Part shown: one piece after another, positions 1 through 8,053 of the stretch
How the letters are laid out: each line of letters opens with the position of its first letter
Numbering within the stretch: the stretch's first letter is position 1
Assembly: GCF_013085465.1 (NCBI RefSeq)
Contig: NZ_CP049838.1
Span: 3,968,001-4,032,000, forward strand
Direction of reading: 5' to 3'
Origin: Streptomyces asoensis
Lineage (GTDB): Bacteria > Actinomycetota > Actinomycetes > Streptomycetales > Streptomycetaceae
DNA: 64,000 nucleotides
Position numbers and translations under genes: made by a program
Notes under the pieces: model-generated
The model's input: only the letters and a program-made list of their open reading frames with translations
The model's database searches: none
What the model was told of the DNA's origin: nothing

Positions 1-775
1 CCCGGGTGTCCGGCAGCCCGGGGGGCCACACGCGTGCCGAAGTGTCCAGCAGCGCTTGATACGGTCCCACCGCTCGGGTACCCAGTCGGCGCAACGCCGC
101 CCACATGGTCACCTGGTTGGCCGAGATCACCGGTATGCGTAGTTCGGCCTCCAGTTGGGGGATGACGTCGTAGGTCGGCAGGTTGGTGCAGGAGATGAAC
201 AGCACGTCGGCGGTCGCGGGCGCGGGCACCGCCCGGTGGGCCATCTCCACCACCTCCCGGTACGGCACCTTCCAGATGTGCCGGGTCAGGCCCATGAACG
301 CGCGTCCGGTGACCGTGCCGCCCGCCTCGGCCACGTACTCCTCCAGCGACCGCGTCACCGACTCCGTGTACGGCGTCACCAGGGCCACCCGGCGGGCGCC
401 CAGCTCCGTCAGGGCCTCGATCAGCGCGCCCGAGGTGGTCACGGACGGCGTCGCACCGGCCCGGGTCATCGCCTCGCACATCGCCCGCTCCCCCGCGAGC
501 CCGCCGACGAAGCTGCCCGAGGCGCAGGCATAGGCGACGGTCTCCGGGGCGACCGCGATCAGGGTGCGGACGGCGTCCCTGAGGGTCTCGTGCTCGCTCA
601 CCCGGCGGGCGAGGTCCAGGCTGACCTCGACCGGGACGTACGGCGTGCGGGTCAGGTGGAGCGAGACGTCGTCCGGCGTCCAGCGCCACAGCTCGCGATC
701 CAGCGCGAAGTCGAAGGGGGCGACGACACCGAGGCCGCGCTGCGCGCGGGGGCCGCCGAGAAAGGTGACGTCCAT
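1..775 (-). CDS. EutA-like maleate isomerase / Asp-Glu racemase family protein (3' end off the window)
   Basis: Reading leftwards from an ATG at 775, 258 codons are visible before the window edge, so the C-terminus is missing. The product starts MDVTFLGGPR and has the two cysteines expected of the maleate cis-trans isomerase / arylmalonate decarboxylase / EutA group: Cys84 in AYACASGSF and Cys196 in LFISCTNLPT, near the middle of each half of the two-lobed racemase fold. Members act on small dicarboxylates or, as EutA, belong to ectoine-utilization clusters. It diverges from the dehydrogenase at 913 across a 137-bp gap. The ehu-type importer close by suggests work on an imported compatible solute or amino-acid derivative; the exact substrate is inference. 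The family call is fairly safe, the EutA identity is not. Confidence 0.8.
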   Translation of the reverse strand, partial: MDVTFLGGPRAQRGLGVVAPFDFALDRELWRWTPDDVSLHLTRTPYVPVEVSLDLARRVSEHETLRDAVRTLIAVAPETVAYACASGSFVGGLAGERAMCEAMTRAGATPSVTTSGALIEALTELGARRVALVTPYTESVTRSLEEYVAEAGGTVTGRAFMGLTRHIWKVPYREVVEMAHRAVPAPATADVLFISCTNLPTYDVIPQLEAELRIPVISANQVTMWAALRRLGTRAVGPYQALLDTSARVWPPGLPDTR

Positions 776-912
776 TGCGGGCACCGCCCTCACCGGGAGA
801 CAGGATGCGCAACGAGCCGTACGAACGGCCGTGTTGACGACGGTAGGTTCGGGTGCGAACGTGGTCAATCCGCGCACGTCAGGCACTTGGTCACGGACGG
901 AGGGGGCACCGG

Positions 913-1875
913 ATGGCCGTCGTCCCCGCAGCTCTGCCCACGCTTCTCGTGTTGGACGCCGATCCCCTCCCCCGGCTCGGGCGCCTCACCGGGCGGGCCC
1001 GGGTGCTGCACACCGACGAGGCCTCCCTCGCCGCGCGGCTGCCCGCGGCGGACGTCCTGCTGGTCTGGGACTTCACCTCGCACGCGGTGCGCGCCGCCTG
1101 GCCCGGCGAGGGGCCGCGGCCGCGCTGGGTGCACACGGCGAGCGCGGGCGTGGACCACCTGCTGAGCCCCGAGCTCGCCGCCTCGGACACGGTGGTGACC
1201 AACGCCCGCGGGATCTTCGACGAGCCGATCGCCGAGTACGTCGCCGCGCTGGTCCTGGCGATGGCGAAGGATCTGCCGCGAAGCTGGGAGCTTCAGCAGC
1301 GGGGCGAGTGGCGTCACCGGGAGGGCGGGCGGGTCTCCGGGACCCGGGCGGTCGTCGTCGGGTCCGGGCCGATCGGACGGGCGATCGCCCGCACCCTGAA
1401 GGCGCTCGGCATGACCACGGCTGTCGTCGGCCGCGTCCCGCGCACCGGCATCCACGGACCCCAGGATCTGGACCGGCTCCTCGCCCGCGCCGACTGGGTG
1501 ATCGCGGCCGCCCCGCTCACCGAGCAGACGCACGGCATGTTCGACACGCGGCGGTTCGGCGTGATGCAGCCCTCCGCCCGCTTCGTGAACGTCGGCCGCG
1601 GGCCGCTGGTCGTCGAGGAGGCGCTGGTGCAAGCCCTGGAGCGGCGATGGATCGCGGGCGCCGCCCTGGACGTCCTCACCACCGAACCCCTCGCTGCCGA
1701 CAGCCCGTTGTGGCACGTGCCGGGGCTGCTGATCTCGCCCCACATGAGCGGCGACACGGTCGGCTGGCGGGACGAACTCGGCGCGCAGTTCGTGGAGTTG
1801 TTCGAGCGGTGGGCGGCGGGCCGACCGCTGAAGAACGTGGTCGACAAGCAGCGCGGATACGTGCCCGGACACTGA
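913..1875 (+). CDS. D-2-hydroxyacid dehydrogenase (NAD-dependent)
   Basis: This 320-aa protein has the D-isomer 2-hydroxyacid dehydrogenase layout: a catalytic domain, a Rossmann domain with GSGPIGRAIARTL, then the catalytic Arg (VNVGRGPLVVEEAL), Glu (DVLTTEPLAADS) and His (LISPHMSG). It would interconvert a 2-oxoacid and a D-2-hydroxyacid in the cytosol. I chose the ATG at 913 over an in-frame ATG at 853 because GGAGGGGG lies just upstream and homologues begin near the first beta strand. The next gene, an amidase, starts 23 bp downstream, so the two are likely cotranscribed. Family certain, substrate unknown. Confidence 0.88.
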   Translation: MAVVPAALPTLLVLDADPLPRLGRLTGRARVLHTDEASLAARLPAADVLLVWDFTSHAVRAAWPGEGPRPRWVHTASAGVDHLLSPELAASDTVVTNARGIFDEPIAEYVAALVLAMAKDLPRSWELQQRGEWRHREGGRVSGTRAVVVGSGPIGRAIARTLKALGMTTAVVGRVPRTGIHGPQDLDRLLARADWVIAAAPLTEQTHGMFDTRRFGVMQPSARFVNVGRGPLVVEEALVQALERRWIAGAALDVLTTEPLAADSPLWHVPGLLISPHMSGDTVGWRDELGAQFVELFERWAAGRPLKNVVDKQRGYVPGH

Positions 1876-1898
1876 CGTCCCCGGCCTCGGGAGGGTGC

Positions 1899-3272
1899 AT
1901 GACCGACCTCACCACACTCACGGCGACCGAGCTCCTCGACGGTTACCGCAAGGGCGGGTTCAGCCCCGTGGAGGCGACCCGCGCGGCCCTGGACCGGGCC
2001 GAGCGGATCCAGCCGGAGGTGAACGCGTTCGTACGGATCCTCGCCGACGAGGCGTCGGCGCAGGCGCAGGCCTCGCGGGAGCGGTGGCGGCGCGGGGAGC
2101 CGGCCGGGCCGCTCGACGGAGTGCCGGTGACGGTCAAGGACATCCTGCTGCTCAAGGGGCATCCGACCCTGCGCGGCTCGAAGTCCGTCGACCCGTCGGG
2201 CTCCTGGGACGAGGACGCCCCTGCCGTCGCCCGGCTGCGCGAGGCCGGCGCGGTCTTCGTCGGCAAGACCACCACCCCCGAGTACGGCTGGAAGGGGGTG
2301 ACGGACTCCCCGCTGACCGGCGTGACCCGCAACCCGCACGACCCGTCGCGCACGGCGGGCGGTTCCAGCGGCGGGAGCGCGGCCGCCGTGGCGCTCGGCG
2401 CGGGGCCGCTGTCGCTGGGGACGGACGGCGGGGGCAGCGTCCGTATCCCGGCCGCGTTCTGCGGGATCTTCGCGCTGAAACCGACGTACGGCCGCGTGCC
2501 GTTGTACCCGGCGAGCGCCTTCGGCACGCTGGCGCACGTGGGTCCGATGACCCGGGACGCGGCGGACGCGGCGCTGCTGCTCGACGTGATCGGCGTGCCG
2601 GACTCGCGGGACTGGTCGGCGCTGGGTCCGGCGGACGGGTCGTTCCGGGCGGGGCTCGACCGGGGCGTGCGCGGGCTGCGGGTGGCGTACTCGCCGTCGC
2701 TGGGCGGACAGGTCGCCGTACGGCCGGGGGTCGCGGCGGCCGTACGGCGGGCCGTGGAGCGGCTGGCGGAACTCGGCGCGTACGTCGAGGAGGCCGACCC
2801 GGACTTCACCGACCCGGTGGACGCCTTCCACACCCTGTGGTTCGCCGGGGCGGCCCAGGTGACCCGGCGGCTGGGGGCGGACCGGCGGGAGTCGCTCGAC
2901 CCCGGGCTGCGGGAGATCTGCGCCGAGGGCGCGCGGTACACCGCCCTCGACTATCTGACCGCGGTGGACGTCCGGATGGAACTGGGCCGCCGCATGGGCC
3001 GTTTCCACGACACCTACGACCTGCTCCTCACCCCGACGCTGCCGATCACGGCGTTCGAGGCGGGAGTCGAGGTGCCGGCGGGGTCGGGGCATCGGCGCTG
3101 GACGGGTTGGACGCCCTTCACCTATCCCTTCAACCTCACCCAGCAGCCCGCGGCGACGGTTCCGGTGGGGACGGACGACGACGGGCTGCCGGTGGGGTTG
3201 CAGATCGTGGCCGCCCGCCACCGGGACGACCTGGTGCTACGGGCGGGGCATGCGTTGCGCGGCCGGCCGTAG
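1899..3272 (+). CDS. Amidase signature family hydrolase
   Basis: This 457-aa protein carries the amidase signature with the Ser-cisSer-Lys triad: the Lys in VTVKDILLL, and the serines in GGSSGGSAAAVALGAG followed by TDGGGSVRIPAAFCG. The ATG at 1899 is preceded by GGGAGG and agrees with the usual family N-terminus; the open frame extends much further upstream but that part reads as non-coding. Such enzymes hydrolyse amide bonds of small molecules (GatA-like fold, but no gatB/gatC nearby). It is the second gene of the dehydrogenase-amidase pair and ends 3 bp before the stop codon of the convergent DUF3830 gene. Together with the importer it may process a taken-up amide. Confidence 0.9.
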   Translation: MTDLTTLTATELLDGYRKGGFSPVEATRAALDRAERIQPEVNAFVRILADEASAQAQASRERWRRGEPAGPLDGVPVTVKDILLLKGHPTLRGSKSVDPSGSWDEDAPAVARLREAGAVFVGKTTTPEYGWKGVTDSPLTGVTRNPHDPSRTAGGSSGGSAAAVALGAGPLSLGTDGGGSVRIPAAFCGIFALKPTYGRVPLYPASAFGTLAHVGPMTRDAADAALLLDVIGVPDSRDWSALGPADGSFRAGLDRGVRGLRVAYSPSLGGQVAVRPGVAAAVRRAVERLAELGAYVEEADPDFTDPVDAFHTLWFAGAAQVTRRLGADRRESLDPGLREICAEGARYTALDYLTAVDVRMELGRRMGRFHDTYDLLLTPTLPITAFEAGVEVPAGSGHRRWTGWTPFTYPFNLTQQPAATVPVGTDDDGLPVGLQIVAARHRDDLVLRAGHALRGRP

Positions 3273-3275
3273 CCC

Positions 3276-3794
3276 TCACCCGGGCGGGCCGGAACGCCGG
3301 AACCGCAGCGTCTCTCCCGCCGCGCCCGTTCGCCACAGGTCGTTGCACGCTTCCGCCATCTCCTCCAGGCCCGCCACGATCCGGCCCCAGACGATGCCGG
3401 GGACCCAGCCGACGTCGCCGTTGAGGAGCAGGTTGTTGCGTTCGTAGAAGAGGGCCAGGTCGACGACGGTCGTGTCCGGGCGGACCTCGCGGTCGTAGCC
3501 GTAGGCGCCGGTGCCCAGTTCCGTTCCGGCGAAGGAGAAATAGCAGAGATCTCCGGGAATCGGGGTGACCGTCGGATTCTCCAGGGGCGGTTCCGTTTCC
3601 GCGAAGGGTGGGAAGAGGGCGTAGATCTCGTTGCGGGCGTACTTCGCGTGATAGACGTCACCGGCGAGAGGCAGGGCGTTCCAGACGGCGTCGCAGGTGA
3701 CCGGGGCGCGGTCGGCCAGCAGTTTTGCCGTGCAGTGGATTCCCCGTTTCACCAGGGAGACCTCGAGGTAGCGGTCGGCAGCCATGCGATCCAT
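3276..3794 (-). CDS. DUF3830 family protein
   Basis: About 172 aa, beginning MDRMAADRYLEVSLVKRG. I recognise it as a DUF3830 protein (cyclophilin-like fold) from its length, from NALPLAGDVYHAKYARNEIY and from the segment GDLCYFSFAGTELG. These proteins recur beside ehu-type transporters and EutA/amidase genes and have no proven reaction. The start is uncertain: ATGs at 3794 and 3785 are both possible and neither has a clear ribosome-binding site; a longer frame reaches 3842 but would overlap the ehuB start. It is divergent from ehuB with under 40 bp between starts and convergent with the amidase gene. Confidence 0.75.
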   Translation of the reverse strand: MDRMAADRYLEVSLVKRGIHCTAKLLADRAPVTCDAVWNALPLAGDVYHAKYARNEIYALFPPFAETEPPLENPTVTPIPGDLCYFSFAGTELGTGAYGYDREVRPDTTVVDLALFYERNNLLLNGDVGWVPGIVWGRIVAGLEEMAEACNDLWRTGAAGETLRFRRSGPPG

Positions 3795-3832
3795 GGTGCA
3801 TACGTCGTGTCGTCCTGGGTAGCCGCGCCGCC

Positions 3833-4747
3833 ATGGCTCCACCGACCAGACAACTCAGTCATCGCATACACACAACCGGAACCTCCCGCCGATCGCTGCT
3901 CGCGGGGGTGGCGGCGCTCGGCACGCTGGGCGTCGCGGGCTGCTCACGGGTGGCGACGGCGTCGACCGCACCCGGCGGCGACCTGCTGGAGAGACTCCGC
4001 GCGCAGGGTGTCGTACGGCTCGGGATAGCCGGTGAGATTCCCTTCGGATACATCGACAGGGACGGTCAACTTACGGGTGAGGCACCCGAGTTGGCGAAAG
4101 CGATATTCAAGCGGCTCGGCGTCGACAAAGTGCAGCCCGTGCCCACCGAGTTCGGCTCGCTCATTCCGGGCCTCGGTTCCCAGCAGTTCGATGTCGTGGC
4201 CGCCGGGATGTACGTCAATCCCGACCGCTGCGAGCAGGTGATATTCGCCGACCCGGACTATCAGATGCTGGATGCCTTCATCGTCCGTAAGGGGAACCCG
4301 AAGGGGTTGCACTCCTACCGGGACGTGGTGGAGAAGGGCGCGAAGTTCGCCACCGGGACCGGGTACGCCGAGATCCAGTACGCCGTCGAGGCGGGGTACA
4401 AGCAGAGCGACATCCTGATCGTTCCTGACCAGGTCGCCGGGCTGAACGCCGTCGAGGCGGGGCGGGTCGACGTCTTCGCCGGTACGGCGCTCACCGCCCG
4501 TGAGGTCGTCAAGAAGTCCGCCAAGGCCGAGGCGACCAAGCCGTTCGCCCCGCTGGTCGACGGCAAGCCGCATGTCGACGGGGGCGCGTTCGCGTTCCGG
4601 CCGACCGAGACGAAGCTGCGGGACGCCTTCAACGTCGAGCTGCGCAAACTGAAGAAGAGCGGGGAGTTGTTCCGCATCCTGCGGCCCTTCGGGTTCACCG
4701 AGGCCGAGATGACCGACCTGACCGCGAAGGAGCTGTGCGGCGGATGA
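3833..4747 (+). CDS. ehuB: EhuB-type ABC transporter substrate-binding lipoprotein
   Basis: 304 aa. The N-terminus has a Tat-like SRRSLLAG stretch, a hydrophobic core and the lipobox LGVAGC, so this is an exported lipoprotein. The mature part is a family-3 extracellular solute-binding protein: VRLGIAGEIPFGYIDRDGQL, ELAKAIFKRLG, and GQQ-type GSQQFDVVAAGMYVNPDRC. EhuB captures ectoine/hydroxyectoine, and close relatives bind polar amino acids. Its stop overlaps the ehuC start by 4 bp (ATGA), so the importer subunits are translationally coupled. Assignment to ectoine is inference from gene order (B-C-D-A) and the EutA/DUF3830 neighbours; an amino-acid substrate is the main alternative. Confidence 0.82.
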   Translation: MAPPTRQLSHRIHTTGTSRRSLLAGVAALGTLGVAGCSRVATASTAPGGDLLERLRAQGVVRLGIAGEIPFGYIDRDGQLTGEAPELAKAIFKRLGVDKVQPVPTEFGSLIPGLGSQQFDVVAAGMYVNPDRCEQVIFADPDYQMLDAFIVRKGNPKGLHSYRDVVEKGAKFATGTGYAEIQYAVEAGYKQSDILIVPDQVAGLNAVEAGRVDVFAGTALTAREVVKKSAKAEATKPFAPLVDGKPHVDGGAFAFRPTETKLRDAFNVELRKLKKSGELFRILRPFGFTEAEMTDLTAKELCGG

Positions 4748-5388
4748 CCTCGGGACTCTGGGAACTCGTCCTCAGGGGGATCTGGGCGACCGTTCAACTG
4801 CTGGTGTTCAGCGCCCTGCTGGGCGCTGCCGTCTCCTTCGTCGTCGGGATCGCGCGGACCCATCGGCTGTGGATCGTCCGCTTCCTCGCGGGCTTCTACA
4901 CCGAGGTGTTCCGCGGGACCTCGGCCCTCGTGATGATCTTCTGGGTGTTCTTCGTGCTGCCGCCCGCCTTCGGCTGGCAGCTGGTGCCGATGTGGGCGGG
5001 CACCCTCGCGCTCGGGCTGACGTACGGCGCGTACGGCGCCGAGATCGTGCGCGGTGGCCTCCAGGCCGTCGACCCGGCACAGCGGGAGGGCGGCATCGCG
5101 CTCGGCTTCACGCCCGGGCAGCGGATGCGCAAGATCCTGCTGCCGCAGGCGGTGCCGGAGATGATCCCGCCGTTCTCCAACCTCCTCGTCGAACTGCTCA
5201 AGGGCACCGCCCTGGTGTCCGTCATGGGCATGGGCGACCTGGCCTTCAGCGGCAACCTGGTCCGCCTGGCGCTCCAGGAGAGCGCGGAGATCTACACCTA
5301 CGTACTGCTCATCTACTTCGTGATCGCGTTCCTGCTCACCCGGGTGATGCGCGGGCTCGAGAACCACCTGAAGGCGGGTGTGCGATGA
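4744..5388 (+). CDS. ehuC: EhuC-type ABC transporter permease
   Basis: 214-aa inner-membrane permease of the His/Glu/Gln/Arg/opine family. It starts MTSGLWELVLRGIW with a hydrophobic TM1 (ATVQLLVFSALLG). The cytoplasmic EAA loop is seen as GGLQAVDPAQREGGIALGF with G-x-x-P-Q-A (LLPQAVPEM). The start at 4744 lies inside the ehuB stop (ATGA), and its own stop overlaps the ehuD start in the same way. It pairs with EhuD to form the membrane channel for the solute delivered by EhuB. Confidence 0.85.
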   Translation: MTSGLWELVLRGIWATVQLLVFSALLGAAVSFVVGIARTHRLWIVRFLAGFYTEVFRGTSALVMIFWVFFVLPPAFGWQLVPMWAGTLALGLTYGAYGAEIVRGGLQAVDPAQREGGIALGFTPGQRMRKILLPQAVPEMIPPFSNLLVELLKGTALVSVMGMGDLAFSGNLVRLALQESAEIYTYVLLIYFVIAFLLTRVMRGLENHLKAGVR

Positions 5389-6035
5389 ACTGGGACTGGA
5401 ACGCGGTCCGCGACTTCATGCCGTTGTTCTGGGACGGCCTGCTGGTCACCCTCCAGGCGCTGGTCCTCGGCTCGCTGATCTCGTTCACGCTGGGTCTGGT
5501 GTGGGCGCTGCTGATGCGGACACCCACGCGGTGGGTGCAGTGGCCGGTCGGGATCGTGACCGAGTTCGTCCGGGACACCCCGCTGCTGGTGCAGCTGTTC
5601 TTCCTCTTCTACGTGCTGCCCGAATGGGGACTGACCCTGTCGGCGATGGCCACCGGGGTCGTCGCGATCGGGCTGCACTACTCGACGTACACGATGCAGG
5701 TCTACCGGGCCGGTATCGAGGCGGTGCCCGTCGGCCAGTGGGAGGCGGCGACCGCGCTGAACCTGCCGAAGGCCCGGACCTGGCGTGCGGTGATCCTTCC
5801 GCAGGCGGTCCGCCGGGTCGTGCCGGCGCTCGGCAACTACGTCATCTCGATGCTCAAGGACACGCCGATGCTGATGGCGATCACCGTGCTGGAGATGCTC
5901 GGCCGGGCCCGGCTCTTCTCCCAGGAGCACTTCCAGTTCACCGAGCCCCTCACGGTGATCGGCGTGGCCTTCATCGTCATCTCCTATCTCGCCTCCGTCC
6001 TCATGCGCACCCTGGAGCGACGCCTTGTCCGTTGA
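5385..6035 (+). CDS. ehuD: EhuD-type ABC transporter permease
   Basis: 216-aa second permease, starting MNWDWNAVRDFMPLFWDGL. It has several membrane segments and an EAA loop (AGIEAVPVGQWEAATALNL, ILPQAVRRVVPALGN). It is coupled to ehuC by ATGA at 5385. Its last codons overlap the TTG start of the ATPase gene by 11 nt, so all four subunits form one transcription and translation unit. Heterodimer partner of EhuC. Confidence 0.85.
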   Translation: MNWDWNAVRDFMPLFWDGLLVTLQALVLGSLISFTLGLVWALLMRTPTRWVQWPVGIVTEFVRDTPLLVQLFFLFYVLPEWGLTLSAMATGVVAIGLHYSTYTMQVYRAGIEAVPVGQWEAATALNLPKARTWRAVILPQAVRRVVPALGNYVISMLKDTPMLMAITVLEMLGRARLFSQEHFQFTEPLTVIGVAFIVISYLASVLMRTLERRLVR

Positions 6036-6804
6036 CACCCTCAAGCAGCCCGCCGACACCCCCAAGAGCACCGAGCTGATACGGCTGGAACAGGTCACCA
6101 AGCGGTTCGGGGACAACACCGTCCTCGACCATCTGGACTTCTCCGTGCAGCCCGGCAAGCACGTCACCCTCATCGGCCCCTCGGGCTCCGGCAAGACCAC
6201 GATCCTGCGGCTGCTGATGACCCTGACCAAGCCCGACGAGGGCACCATCACCGTCGACGGGCAGCAGCTGTTCCCGGCGCCGGAGAAGCAGGTCCGCGAG
6301 GTCCGCAAGAAGATCGGGATGGTGTTCCAGCAGTTCAACCTGTTCCCGAACATGAGCGTGCTCAGAAACCTCACCGAGGCCCCGGTGACCGTGCTCGGCC
6401 TGTCCAAGGACGAGGCGGAGGAGCGGGCTCGTGAGCTGCTGGACCTGGTGGGCCTGGCCGACAAGTGCGACGCGAAGCCGTCCCGGCTGTCGGGCGGCCA
6501 GCAGCAGCGCGTCGCGATCGCCCGGGCGCTGGCGATGCGGCCGCAGATCCTGCTCCTCGACGAGGTCACCTCGGCGCTGGACCCGGAGCTGGTCGCGGGC
6601 GTCCTCGACGTCCTCAGGGACATCGCCCGCACCACCGACATCACGATGCTCTGTGTGACGCACGAGATGAACTTCGCCCGGGACATCTCCGACCAGGTCC
6701 TGATGTTCGACGCGGGCCGGGTCATCGAGGCGGGACCGCCGGAGCAGATCTTCGGCTCACCGGAGCAGGAACGCACGCGGGAGTTCCTGAGCGCGGTGCT
6801 GTAG
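6025..6804 (+). CDS. ehuA: EhuA-type ABC transporter ATPase
   Basis: 259-aa cytoplasmic ATPase that powers the EhuCD channel. Walker A is GPSGSGKTT, the Q-loop region is MVFQQFNLFPNMSV, the signature is LSGGQQQRVAIARAL and Walker B is LLLDEVTSALD. The likely start is TTG at 6025 (giving MSVDTLKQP), with GGAG 8-9 nt upstream inside ehuD; no ATG or GTG fits the family N-terminus. This rare start may keep the ATPase level lower than that of the permeases. Last gene of the importer operon. Confidence 0.87.
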   Translation: MSVDTLKQPADTPKSTELIRLEQVTKRFGDNTVLDHLDFSVQPGKHVTLIGPSGSGKTTILRLLMTLTKPDEGTITVDGQQLFPAPEKQVREVRKKIGMVFQQFNLFPNMSVLRNLTEAPVTVLGLSKDEAEERARELLDLVGLADKCDAKPSRLSGGQQQRVAIARALAMRPQILLLDEVTSALDPELVAGVLDVLRDIARTTDITMLCVTHEMNFARDISDQVLMFDAGRVIEAGPPEQIFGSPEQERTREFLSAVL

Positions 6805-6840
6805 GGACTTTCCCCAGCTCTCGACGACGGGGCATGACTT

Positions 6841-6852
6841 TGGCATATGCCA
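6841..6852. promoter_or_regulatory. 12-bp perfect palindrome between ehuA and the IclR gene
   Basis: TGGCATATGCCA is a perfect palindrome in the 194-bp gap upstream of the IclR-family gene. Its size and place suit a regulator-binding site; which protein binds is not known. Confidence 0.4.
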
Positions 6853-6943
6853 GCGTGTCAGCGCCGCAGTTGAGGGGGCCGAAGGTGCAACACATTCTCG
6901 TCAACAACCCCTCCCCCCGGCCCCCTTGGCCGCTATCGTGGAG

Positions 6944-6970
6944 GTGATTCGCTGCCAGATCAGGAATCAC
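6944..6970. promoter_or_regulatory. Inverted repeat next to the IclR start, probable operator
   Basis: GTGATTC at 6944 and GAATCAC at 6964 are perfect 7-bp arms separated by 13 bp, ending 28 bp before the GTG start of the IclR-family gene. IclR regulators bind such sites and commonly repress themselves, so this is a good candidate autoregulatory operator (inference). Confidence 0.45.
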
Positions 6971-6998
6971 GGCCAGAAAGGCGACCAGGGGGGAAACC

Positions 6999-7757
6999 GT
7001 GGCGCTGAAGCACGAGCCGACCGTGCCGTACCACTCGGCCCAGGAAGCGTTGCGCGTCCTGGAGACGGTGGCGCGGCACTCCACCGGTGTCACCGACGCC
7101 GAACTCGCCCGTCAGACCGGACTCACCGCGGAGCGGCTGACCACACTCCTGCGCATGCTGCGCCGCGAGGGCTACGTCGAGCAGATCGCCGACGGGGCGT
7201 ACGTCACGGGCGACGCCCTGACCCGCCTGGGCTCCACGCACCACCGCGAACAAGCCCTGCGCGACCAGCTCCAGCGCACCCTCGACCGGCTCCGCGACTC
7301 CGTCGGCGCCGCCGTCTACATCAGCCGGTACGTGGACGGCGAGGTCACGATCACCCAGTACGCCGACGGCCCCGCCACCCCGTCCGTCAACGAGTGGGTC
7401 GACTTCCGCTCCTCCGCCCACGCCACCGCGCTCGGCAAGAGCCTGCTCGGCCAGCTCGACCACAACGGCCGGCGCGACCACCTCTCCCGGCACAAGATGG
7501 CCCGGCTCACCTCGCGCACCATCACCAGCGACAAGCTGCTGCTCTCCCGCCTGGAGGCACAGCCGCCCACGGTCCCGATGCTCGACCTCCAGGAGTACGC
7601 GATCGGCACGGTCTGCGCGGCCGTCCCGATCACCGCCGGCTCCATGGCGGGCTGTCTGGCCCTCTCCCTGCCCGTCGAGCACGCCCACCGGCTCCGCCAG
7701 GCCGCCGAGACCCTGAACAGGAACGCGGCACCGGTACTGCTGTCGCTCGCGATCTGA
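6999..7757 (+). CDS. IclR family transcriptional regulator
   Basis: 252 aa. The N-terminal winged helix is seen in AQEALRVLETVARHSTGVTDAELARQTGL...LLRMLRREGYVEQ, followed by an IclR effector domain with FRSSAHATALGKSLLG and YAIGTVCAAVPITAG. It starts at GTG 6999 after a GGGGGGAAACC ribosome-binding site. It lies 195 bp downstream of ehuA on the same strand with inverted repeats in between, so it probably has its own promoter. IclR proteins usually control neighbouring uptake or catabolic genes; the ehu block is the obvious target, but this is inference. Confidence 0.88.
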   Translation: MALKHEPTVPYHSAQEALRVLETVARHSTGVTDAELARQTGLTAERLTTLLRMLRREGYVEQIADGAYVTGDALTRLGSTHHREQALRDQLQRTLDRLRDSVGAAVYISRYVDGEVTITQYADGPATPSVNEWVDFRSSAHATALGKSLLGQLDHNGRRDHLSRHKMARLTSRTITSDKLLLSRLEAQPPTVPMLDLQEYAIGTVCAAVPITAGSMAGCLALSLPVEHAHRLRQAAETLNRNAAPVLLSLAI

Positions 7758-7870
7758 CGCCCGTCCGACAGATGGCCCGGCGGGTGCTCCCGGCATGGTC
7801 CGGAGCACCTCCGCGGACCGGGTAGTATTTTCTCCGTCGCCAGCCGCCGAAGGCGGAGGGCGGGAGTCAT

Positions 7871-7944
7871 GCGCCGCTAGCTCAGTTGGTTAGAGCAGCT
7901 GACTCTTAATCAGCGGGTCCGGGGTTCGAGTCCCTGGCGGCGCA
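7871..7944 (+). tRNA. tRNA-Lys (anticodon CTT), copy 1
   Basis: A 74-nt cloverleaf without encoded CCA. The 7-bp acceptor stem pairs GCGCCGC with GCGGCGC, the discriminator base is A, the D-arm is GCTC/GAGC, the anticodon stem GCTGA/TCAGC holds the loop CTCTTAA, and the T-arm contains GGTTCGAGTCC. Anticodon CTT reads AAG. The mature sequence is identical to the copy at 13834-13907. A strong hairpin terminator follows within 10 bp. Confidence 0.97.
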
Positions 7945-7950
7945 CGATGA

Positions 7951-7997
7951 CGGTGGCGGCTTGTGTTCGCAGAAAGCGCGAACGCAAGCCGCCACCG
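7951..7997 (+). terminator. Rho-independent terminator after tRNA-Lys copy 1
   Basis: CGGTGGCGGCTTG (7951-7963) pairs with CAAGCCGCCACCG (7985-7997), and an inner GTTCGC/GCGAAC extends the stem. A T-rich stretch (TTGTGTTTTGTG) follows. It ends the tRNA transcript. Confidence 0.85.
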
Positions 7998-8053
7998 TTG
8001 TGTTTTGTGCGGCGAAGCCGCGCGTTGCGGGGGTTCCGCCACCCGCACCCCCC

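Noticed and set aside
564..1898. Long open frame upstream of and joined to the amidase
   Set aside because: It overlaps the well-supported dehydrogenase in another frame, has Arg/Pro-rich composition typical of shadow frames, and a good ribosome site marks the amidase start at 1899.
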